From Chloroflexi bacterium HGW-Chloroflexi-10 (GTDB lineage: Bacteria > Chloroflexota > Anaerolineae > Anaerolineales > Anaerolineaceae), in assembly GCA_002840755.1 (NCBI GenBank), contig PHBZ01000007.1:124001-188000 (forward strand): 64,000 nucleotides of DNA. Reading direction: 5' to 3'. A program made the position numbers and the translations under genes. The notes under the pieces were generated by a model that was not told the origin of the DNA, did not search any database, and saw nothing but the letters and a program-made list of their open reading frames with translations. Positions 19,301-25,405 of this stretch are shown in pieces (within the stretch, counting starts at the first letter, position 1; the number at the start of each line of letters is the position of its first letter).

Positions 19301-19798
19301 GTCTTTGACAGCGATATCTGGTTCCGCCGCTTCTTGTATCTACAAGATGACGATATAGCAACCACACAACGCACTCCCATCGTTTTCATCGCAGCCAACC
19401 CACAAGAGATTTACAGCACCGCTGATGATGAAGTCATCACCCTCTTCGCAGCCGCACGTGATCTGGATACGTTGGGCGACGACCCGCAAATCGTCGAGTA
19501 CGAATGGTTGATCAACGGCCAGCCGTTCAGCATCACTGATGACACGACCAACTGTTCCAAAGACAAAATGTGCAACGCTCCGGCGCGTGTAGTCTCCGGT
19601 AATTGGGACGGTCATCAATTCACCAACCCCGGCACAAAACCGGATTATTTCTACGGCTGGTACGAATTCTCGGTTCGTGTCAAAGATAATGAAGGCAATT
19701 GGTCCAAAGGCGTATCCAAACGCGTGTATATCGCCGAAACGATTGCCGATGCTCAACCCTATAGTGTTCATATCCCATTGTTAATAGCTAATCCATAA
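16340..19798 (+). CDS. large secreted protein with sialidase-type Asp-box repeats
   Basis: 1152 residues. A signal peptide (KKILFYCLSLITALSLSLG, cleavage near VVLA-ED) leads into a mostly beta protein. Two clear Asp-box (BNR) motifs, SLDDGTSW (near residue 130) and SFDGGLTW (near 785), suggest a beta-propeller. A C-terminal PKD/Ig-like stretch (about 1010-1135: EYEWLINGQ, then WYEFSVRVKDNEGNWS) precedes the tail SVHIPLLIANP, which resembles that of the next protein. No sialidase catalytic set is visible, so it is more likely a binding or structural surface protein. The start is fixed by GAGGAGG seven bases before ATG 16340. It lies directly upstream of the FG-GAP and cytochrome genes. Confidence 0.8.
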   Translation: MKLKKILFYCLSLITALSLSLGVVLAEDGALFRRNISKTPENETEKAAIYMMDFYVPAQASTGLVGPVDNYFLLDEDSQDDETTSAYVARNYAKPLISVYIDDLHPEEETKGGITFGHFDAFVGVSLDDGTSWKTTNLSNSSDLSSFTLDSGYDYPGDVHNVVHQVAGDNIFVAWVSKYCDGGTPFYKMDPADTEDVAYFEDLKTTYGKDALYLYDLFGVKGKQGSVDYTLQGYPEIGEIPYSCVWTARGKLIAGDDPKTEDTSEATHVVWTKPERLTSGVRDANLPAVDCAKDAGCILTWQEDPEGLRPGQGLGPGEGWSGAVANGKTDIWYSYISYADFDDVFEDSETPVATEVVPLKEFTGETLAKVYVPMAMPTRLTDNDMCKAFSSITDTTKMEDPYCYIDFDNIDAIDPLNLPTAPTAESDFCTTQIDWTTPGGSTIPICVTEDGRVLNGRVASTRVRLNLKPYSPADAVDADGDGVVEKSAWAVMAAEETKALGDMLIDPYGDPAEDPIDIGKDIWYYSFDMFAHPLVDQGGMLNQPAKCSPWTVGATYDCADYEFFPVQTDPLNGGDFYLTEIARRFALTTNSVKAAADSESGLAAMLIYKQGIINQGGPADIMLRRVVIPEDFDPAVDNPYTFENMECSEWVYTDGSNPNYLKGLCLSPAINISGSTIVECTGTAGNDACAATFPVADDGSIPEGDTSFPKVTEWRQCDGIAAIDGCESDNDLDDQTWENPFDVSKGHRGFLDGDFVMMMYAWSPNWKANTVGNDHYNLYVRRSFDGGLTWTTTPGDLGGTGTIATENYCVSTASSECEGTEFTYAAGEFEQGLNVSQLIGNKITILDPRYTPTGGLKLYPTIRTDWLTTNIGPASETLPYEDDLVRDPSKYFMIYETGDNTTVAEGEAVPLDLYYSRATVYGDVWELDPDWYDEETGVIEDYRWPWVENKAEILSGEASMLANPGGTFMYSVWNQWQEEILPDGHELVFDSDIWFRRFLYLQDDDIATTQRTPIVFIAANPQEIYSTADDEVITLFAAARDLDTLGDDPQIVEYEWLINGQPFSITDDTTNCSKDKMCNAPARVVSGNWDGHQFTNPGTKPDYFYGWYEFSVRVKDNEGNWSKGVSKRVYIAETIADAQPYSVHIPLLIANP

Positions 19799-19822
19799 AT
19801 AGTCCATCACCCCTGATATGAC

Positions 19823-19850
19823 GCCTGCCCGGGAATTTATCCGGGCAGGC
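19823..19850 (+). terminator. perfect GC-rich hairpin between two secreted-protein genes
   Basis: A 10-bp perfect stem GCCTGCCCGG / CCGGGCAGGC with an 8-nt loop begins 25 nt after the stop of the 1152-residue protein. No T-tract follows, so it may be a partial terminator or a stabilising structure that sets the expression ratio across the junction. It also argues against the longer reading frame starting at 19818. Confidence 0.45.
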
Positions 19851-19865
19851 GCTCTGGGAACCAAT

Positions 19866-21335
19866 ATGAAAAAAACTCACCCACATCCACTTTTCATTAT
19901 GCTAACCTTCCTGCTCCTGCCGGTATTGAGCCTCCATACGATATTTGCACAAACCGCAGCGGGACTTCAAACCCAGAGCACGCTCCTGCCAGCCTGGACC
20001 AGTGATGGCGTGGATAATGGTGTGGATTACGGCATTTCGGTAGCCTCGGCCGGGGATATTAACGGCGATGGCTATGCCGATATTGTGATTGGTGCACAGA
20101 AATATTTGGTGGATGGGCAGCGCTGCGGATCTGCATTTGTTTACCTGGGTGGGCCGGGCGGTTTACCCGATTCCGCCCACAGCCAGCTCACGAACGCTGA
20201 CCCCGGTACATATTTCGGCAATGCTGTTAGCGGCGCCGGGGATGTCAACGGGGATGGTTATGATGATATTCTCATCGGCGCTTCTCATTATCATCTCAAC
20301 AGCGGTTACGAAGGCGCAGTTTACCTGTACACCGGGTCAGCCGAAGGTATCAGCGACCAGCCTGTATGGACGATGGTTGGCCCGATGGGAGATGCTCAAT
20401 TCGGTTATGCAGTCAGCAGCGCCGGAGATGTCAACGGGGATGGTTATGACGACATCCTCATTGGAGCTCGCAACTATTCCTTGCAATCCAGTAATGAAGG
20501 GGCAGCTTTTCTATACCTGGGCAGCCCAAGCGGGCCGCAAAATACCGCCATCTGGCAAGTAACCGGCGCTCAGACCAGCGCTCTGCTGGGCCATGCACTG
20601 GCAGGTTTAGGTGACATAAACCACGATGGATATGCTGATTTTGTCGTGAGTGCACCCAACTTCGACCAGGGCGAATTGGATACCGGTCTGGTAATGGTGT
20701 TTCTGGGCAGTAAAACTGGCCCCAGCCTTTCTCCCACCTGGAGTGTAACCGGCATCCAGGTCGATGAACGCCTTGGCAGTGCTGTAGCCAGTGCAGGAGA
20801 TGTGGATGGAAACGGATACACCGACTTAATTGTCGGCGCGCGCGGCTATGACAGCGGCACCATCGTTGATGCCGGCGCTGCCTATCTTTTTTACAACACA
20901 GCCGGCAGCTTTAGCCCAACGGCCGCCTGGATGACCTTTAGCGACCAGACTTACTCCGGTTTCGGTATTGCGGTAGCTGGTTTTGGCGATGTAAACAATG
21001 ACGGTTATGCAGATGTAGGCGTGGGAGCGCATCGCTACTCAGACGACCAGCCCGAAGAAGGGTTTGTGTTTGTCTACCGTGGCAGCTCAGCAGGCGCAGA
21101 AAAAACCCCGTACTGGAGCGCCAGCGGCAATAAAGCGGAAACTCAGTTCGGGTATGCAATTTCTGCGGCGGGTGATGTAAACGCCGATGAAAGAGATGAT
21201 CTGTTGATCGGAGCACCCATTTACAAACGTGATGAAAAAACAGTTATGGGCCGTGCTTACAGTTTTTATGGTATAGCCGCAGGTGATGTCATCCAACACA
21301 CGGTTTTTTTACCAGCAATTCAGAATAACCCCTGA
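19866..21335 (+). CDS. secreted FG-GAP (integrin-like) beta-propeller protein
   Basis: 489 residues. The signal peptide is MKKTHPHPLFIMLTFLLLPV... to IFAQ. Seven FG-GAP repeats follow, each with a calcium-loop motif such as GDINGDGYADIVIG, GDVNGDGYDDILIG (twice), GDINHDGYADFVV, GDVDGNGYTDLIVG, GDVNNDGYADVGVG and GDVNADERDDLLIG. Seven repeats make one complete seven-bladed propeller. The tail HTVFLPAIQNNP matches the pattern ending the previous protein. The gene ends only 19 nt before cytochrome b, so it is probably cotranscribed with the electron-transfer genes and may be their surface partner (inference). I chose ATG 19866 over 19818, which lies in the hairpin. Confidence 0.88.
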   Translation: MKKTHPHPLFIMLTFLLLPVLSLHTIFAQTAAGLQTQSTLLPAWTSDGVDNGVDYGISVASAGDINGDGYADIVIGAQKYLVDGQRCGSAFVYLGGPGGLPDSAHSQLTNADPGTYFGNAVSGAGDVNGDGYDDILIGASHYHLNSGYEGAVYLYTGSAEGISDQPVWTMVGPMGDAQFGYAVSSAGDVNGDGYDDILIGARNYSLQSSNEGAAFLYLGSPSGPQNTAIWQVTGAQTSALLGHALAGLGDINHDGYADFVVSAPNFDQGELDTGLVMVFLGSKTGPSLSPTWSVTGIQVDERLGSAVASAGDVDGNGYTDLIVGARGYDSGTIVDAGAAYLFYNTAGSFSPTAAWMTFSDQTYSGFGIAVAGFGDVNNDGYADVGVGAHRYSDDQPEEGFVFVYRGSSAGAEKTPYWSASGNKAETQFGYAISAAGDVNADERDDLLIGAPIYKRDEKTVMGRAYSFYGIAAGDVIQHTVFLPAIQNNP

Positions 21336-21354
21336 AAATCAAGAGGAACCCTTT

Positions 21355-22719
21355 ATGGCACAAAACACCCCTATCCCCTGGTGGCAAAAATTACTGGTCA
21401 CCCAAAAAGCAGAAAAAACAGAAACCGGCCAAATCCGCAGGGCAGCCAACAGTCTGATTCTGCATCTGCATCCAGCCCGGGTTCCTGCGCAAGCCATCCG
21501 CTTTACCTATACCTGGGGTTTGGGCGGTATCTCGGCATTGTTGATCGTTATGCTGGCTCTCACCGGCCTGTTGTTAATGTTCCGGTACGATGCACGCATT
21601 GATTACGCATACATCAGTATCCAGCAAATGGAGTCCGAGATTGTTTTCGGTTCTTTGATACGTGCCTTACACCACTGGTCTGCCAACTTATTGGTGATTA
21701 CTACCTTTTTGCACCTGGTCCGCGTCTATTTTACCGGATCATATAAATTAGGCCGCAAGGCCAACTGGATCATCGGCTTGGTCCTGTTTTTCCTGGCTCT
21801 GGTTGCCAATTTTACCGGCTACCTGTTGCCCTGGGACCAATTAGCCTATTGGGCAATCACCGTCAGCACCAGCCTGATGGCGTACATTCCCCTGATCGGG
21901 GTCAGTCTGCGCACCTTCATGCTCGGCGGTCCCCAGGTTGGGCAAGCTACCTTGAGTAATTTTTACGCTCTTCATGTTGTTTTTGTTCCTGCTATGATCC
22001 TTATTCTGATGTCTTATCATTTTTGGAAAGTGCGTAAAAACGGTGGCATTTCTCAGCCCATAAACAATAGCGGCGAGCCAGTGGAACGTGTATCCACCAT
22101 CCCCCACCTGGTTAATGTGGAGTATGCCGCAGCACTGGTAGTCATTGCAGGGGTATTGTTGTGGTCCATGGCCAATCCGGCGCCATTAGGGCCCATCGCC
22201 AATCCGTACAGTTCACCTAACCCAGCCAAAGCAGCCTGGTATTTCCTCGGTTTACAGGAATTGCTATTGCACATGCACCCGCTGGCGGCCTTAAGTCTGA
22301 TCGGTATCCTGTGTGCGGCTCTGGTGGGAGCACCGCTGCTGGACAAAGATGATCGCGATATCGGCATTTATTTTCGCTCACCGGTAGGACGGCGCGCTGC
22401 AGTATTAGGTGCCTTGATCGGTTTCAACCTGACTCCCTTGATGGTTTTATTGGATGAATATGTAATAGATATCCCTGGTTGGCTGCCCGGCTTGCCGGCT
22501 TTCATCGGTGTCGGCCTTATACCCTGCTTCTTTACACTGGGTGTATTCGCTGCAATATATATCTTCTTCCGCAAAATTCAACTTCATGATCAGCGGAATG
22601 CCAACCACAGTGAAGCCTTATTGGGCGTTTTTGCTTTTGCCGTAGCTGCACTGTTGATATTAACGATCGTCGGAATATTTTTCAGGGGCGCCAACATGGC
22701 GCTTGGATTACCTTTTTAA
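21355..22719 (+). CDS. cytochrome b subunit of a bc/b6f-type quinol oxidoreductase
   Basis: 454 residues, about eight membrane helices. The N-terminal four-helix bundle has the two heme-ligand pairs His106/His120 (RALHHWS...LHLVRVY) and His207/His222 (LHVVFVP...SYHFWK). The second pair is separated by 14 residues, as in cytochrome b6, rather than 13 as in mitochondrial cytochrome b. The C-terminal, subunit IV-like half has the quinol-site segment AAWYFLGLQELL in place of PEWY. A fused b6-IV chain is common in bacteria outside cyanobacteria. The start at 21355 follows AGAGGAAC. Together with the Rieske protein 17 nt downstream it forms the core that oxidises menaquinol and passes electrons to the cytochromes c encoded next. 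Confidence 0.93.
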   Translation: MAQNTPIPWWQKLLVTQKAEKTETGQIRRAANSLILHLHPARVPAQAIRFTYTWGLGGISALLIVMLALTGLLLMFRYDARIDYAYISIQQMESEIVFGSLIRALHHWSANLLVITTFLHLVRVYFTGSYKLGRKANWIIGLVLFFLALVANFTGYLLPWDQLAYWAITVSTSLMAYIPLIGVSLRTFMLGGPQVGQATLSNFYALHVVFVPAMILILMSYHFWKVRKNGGISQPINNSGEPVERVSTIPHLVNVEYAAALVVIAGVLLWSMANPAPLGPIANPYSSPNPAKAAWYFLGLQELLLHMHPLAALSLIGILCAALVGAPLLDKDDRDIGIYFRSPVGRRAAVLGALIGFNLTPLMVLLDEYVIDIPGWLPGLPAFIGVGLIPCFFTLGVFAAIYIFFRKIQLHDQRNANHSEALLGVFAFAVAALLILTIVGIFFRGANMALGLPF

Positions 22720-22736
22720 CCAAAGGAGGATAGAGA

Positions 22737-23267
22737 ATGGATAAAAAGTTAAAAATCAAAAAAACGGAAACTGGACAATGTGAGAAAGACGATCTCTCGC
22801 GCCGTAAATTTCTGCAAACCGGTTTGAAGGTACTTGGCGGCCTTGCCTTACTAGAGCTGGGCGGTGCAAGTTTACTCTACTTACGGGCACGAAGTCTGGA
22901 AGGTGAATTTGGCGGCATAATTACCGTGGGTAAAGTCGATGAATTTTCGCCTGGATCGGTGGTTGAAATAGAGGATGCTAATTTCTACCTGGTTCGCGAT
23001 GCGGAGGGTGGATTTATGGCGATTTACCGGCGCTGCCCACACCTGGGATGCACGGTAAACTGGATTTCCAAGAAAGGAAAATTCTACTGTCCGTGTCATG
23101 CGGCCAGTTTTGATCAGCACGGAGAGTTCAACAGTCAGCTTGTCTCGCGTGCGTTGGATATTTTTCCGGTCTTTTTTGAAAATGGCATGGTCAAGGTGGA
23201 TACAGTACAGGTGCAGGCTCGTCCACATCACCTTTCTGAACATATTGTCTACAAACCGGAACTATAA
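22737..23267 (+). CDS. Rieske 2Fe-2S iron-sulfur protein
   Basis: 176 residues. A twin-arginine-like N-terminus (SRRKFLQTGLKVLGG) with one hydrophobic anchor suggests Tat export with an uncleaved membrane anchor. The cluster-binding motifs are CPHLGCTVNW and CPCHAASFDQHGEF (two Cys, two His). The start follows AAAGGAGG. It is the high-potential electron acceptor at the Qo site of the complex with the preceding cytochrome b. No cytochrome c1 or f gene follows; the place is taken by a six-heme protein. Confidence 0.95.
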   Translation: MDKKLKIKKTETGQCEKDDLSRRKFLQTGLKVLGGLALLELGGASLLYLRARSLEGEFGGIITVGKVDEFSPGSVVEIEDANFYLVRDAEGGFMAIYRRCPHLGCTVNWISKKGKFYCPCHAASFDQHGEFNSQLVSRALDIFPVFFENGMVKVDTVQVQARPHHLSEHIVYKPEL

Positions 23268-23287
23268 GCAGGGAAAGGCATTGCGCG

Positions 23288-24205
23288 ATGAACAAAACCT
23301 TTTGGATTAGCCTGGCAGCACTGACATTGATTGTTATTGCCATTCCTGTTTATGGATTAATGGAACCACGGCGAATGGACAAAACGAATAAACTGCTGCG
23401 TGAAACCTACGTAATGGATGGCATTGAATTGTATATTCAGAATTGCGCTGCCTGCCACGGCGCAACAGGAGAAGGAATTGGATTAATGCCGGCATTAAAT
23501 ATCCCGGGGCTTGCCAATGCGCAAACAAGTCTGCTCTTTAAAACCATTGCAGGCGCAAAACATGGTTCGGCAATGGCCGCGTGGCATATAAATGAAGGCG
23601 GCATACTTAACGATTATCAGGTGAAAGAAATGGTCACCCTGATTCAAGAAGTAGATTGGAAGGTGGTTGAACGTATTTCTGCAGTACGTGGTTTTGTAGA
23701 ACCACCGCCAGCAGCAGTGGAAACTGGAATGGCTTACCTGGAAACCGAAGGGGTAAGTGATCCCCACCAGTGCATAAACTGTCACGAAGAACCTCCAGTT
23801 CATGCCGACCTTTTTGGCATTAACTGTGCTCGTTGTCACAATACCATGGCCTGGACCCCGGCAGCACTGACCCGACACGATTTTCTGCTGGGTCACGGTG
23901 GAAATGGGGAAGTTACCTGCGCCACCTGCCACCCGGATTCCTACATGCAGTATGACTGCTACAGTTGCCACCTGGACCACCAACCGGATGAAATGGATAC
24001 GGTCCATATCTCTGAAAACATATCAGAATATACGGAATGCGCACTTTGTCACCCCACCGGAGAAAGTGGTGAAGCTGGCCGATTACGGGATACTCAGATG
24101 GGTATTTTTGCCTCGCCAACCCTCACGGTCGACGAAGCCTTAAGTATCATAAATGATCCCAATGTCGCTGTTCAGAATTCATTAACGCCAAAAATCAACA
24201 AATAG
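23288..24205 (+). CDS. membrane-anchored hexaheme cytochrome c
   Basis: 305 residues. An N-terminal membrane helix (WISLAALTLIVIAIPVYGL) is followed by a class I cytochrome c-like domain with NCAACHGATGEG (about residue 55) and a methionine-containing region. Then come five more motifs: CINCH, CARCH, CATCH, CYSCH and CALCH, for six in total. The first domain could take the role of cytochrome c1/f next to the Rieske protein, and the following hemes could lead electrons outward. It starts 20 nt after the Rieske gene. Fusion of a monoheme domain to a multiheme tail is unusual for a bc complex partner. Confidence 0.9.
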   Translation: MNKTFWISLAALTLIVIAIPVYGLMEPRRMDKTNKLLRETYVMDGIELYIQNCAACHGATGEGIGLMPALNIPGLANAQTSLLFKTIAGAKHGSAMAAWHINEGGILNDYQVKEMVTLIQEVDWKVVERISAVRGFVEPPPAAVETGMAYLETEGVSDPHQCINCHEEPPVHADLFGINCARCHNTMAWTPAALTRHDFLLGHGGNGEVTCATCHPDSYMQYDCYSCHLDHQPDEMDTVHISENISEYTECALCHPTGESGEAGRLRDTQMGIFASPTLTVDEALSIINDPNVAVQNSLTPKINK

Positions 24206-24228
24206 AAAATATAGAAAGGAGGTGCTAA

Positions 24229-25404
24229 TTGCTGAACTTTATAAGGTCCAAAGTTAAAATAATACGGATTGCGATCCCGTTATTTTTAGTAATTGTCGCA
24301 AGTGGCTTCATTTATATTAAAACTCAGGCAGTCTACCTGCTTAGTCCGGGACCATTATCTGCCTTTAATTCAAAATCTGAAGAATTGGGTGGCGTCATGT
24401 CCCACGCCGATCTGGAACGGGATTGTAAACACTGCCACGCCCCCATCCACTGCATCACGGATTCTCGCTGTCAGGATTGTCACCTTGAAATTGCCGAAGA
24501 CCGTAACGATGTTAATACGCTACACGGCAGGCTTCCCGGGGTTTCGCGCTGCCAGAACTGCCATACCGAACACAACGGCGCTGATGCAGACCTCATCCAG
24601 CTGTCCTTTCCAAATGTAGATCATTATATGCTATCCGGGTTTAGTCTGAGCTTGCACGTTGAAAATTACGACGGAACTGCTTTTACCTGTACCACCTGTC
24701 ACACGAAAGCCGGCAACTTCCTCGAAACCCTGGATTGTATTTCCTGTCACAGTAAGGAAGATCACGATTATATGGCTACCCACATTGAAGAGTATGGTTC
24801 AGCCTGTGTGGATTGTCACGACGGCAACGATCGCATGATTGCAGGCTTTGACCATGAACCATATTTCCCTCTCCAAGAGGGGCATGAAAACCTGGAATGC
24901 GCACAATGCCACCAGGATCAAAAATATGTCGGTATTTCTTCTACCTGTGTGGATTGCCACGCCGATCCGGAATTGCATGCAGGGGTGTTTGGAGAGAATT
25001 GCAATATGTGTCATTCTGTGACCGCCTGGGCTCCGGCTGAGTTAAAAGAACACACCTTTATGATTCAACACGGCGATGAACCCATTGACACTTGTGAGAC
25101 CTGTCACGCAGGTTCTTACACCGAATATCCTTGCGGTACCTGTCATGAAGATGCTGAAATGGAAACGGTGCATCTTAGCGAAGGGATTACGGAGATCAAC
25201 GATTGCATCTCCTGCCATCCGACCGGTCGCGGTAAAGAAGAAGTCTTTAAGCCGGAATCTCAATCTGCGGTAACGGATAATTCAAATCATCAAAATAATA
25301 ATACAACACAAACAAATACTCAGAATCAAATACCTAGCGAGGATGAAAAACAATCAAATAAACCCAACAAGGACTCTAATAACCAGTCTGGGAAGGATGG
25401 GTAA
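24229..25404 (+). CDS. membrane-anchored dodecaheme cytochrome c
   Basis: 391 residues starting at TTG 24229, chosen because AAAGGAGG lies six bases upstream and no ATG fits. An N-terminal helix (IAIPLFLVIVASGFIYI) is followed by twelve CXXCH motifs between about residues 65 and 335: CKHCH, CQDCH, CQNCH, CTTCH, CISCH, CVDCH, CAQCH, CVDCH, CNMCH, CETCH, CGTCH and CISCH. Many histidines nearby could be distal ligands. The last 50 residues are Asn/Gln/Ser/Lys-rich and probably disordered. No enzyme motif is seen, so it is most likely an electron conduit. Its stop lies inside the Shine-Dalgarno region of the next gene. Confidence 0.92.
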   Translation: MLNFIRSKVKIIRIAIPLFLVIVASGFIYIKTQAVYLLSPGPLSAFNSKSEELGGVMSHADLERDCKHCHAPIHCITDSRCQDCHLEIAEDRNDVNTLHGRLPGVSRCQNCHTEHNGADADLIQLSFPNVDHYMLSGFSLSLHVENYDGTAFTCTTCHTKAGNFLETLDCISCHSKEDHDYMATHIEEYGSACVDCHDGNDRMIAGFDHEPYFPLQEGHENLECAQCHQDQKYVGISSTCVDCHADPELHAGVFGENCNMCHSVTAWAPAELKEHTFMIQHGDEPIDTCETCHAGSYTEYPCGTCHEDAEMETVHLSEGITEINDCISCHPTGRGKEEVFKPESQSAVTDNSNHQNNNTTQTNTQNQIPSEDEKQSNKPNKDSNNQSGKDG

Positions 25405-25405
25405 A

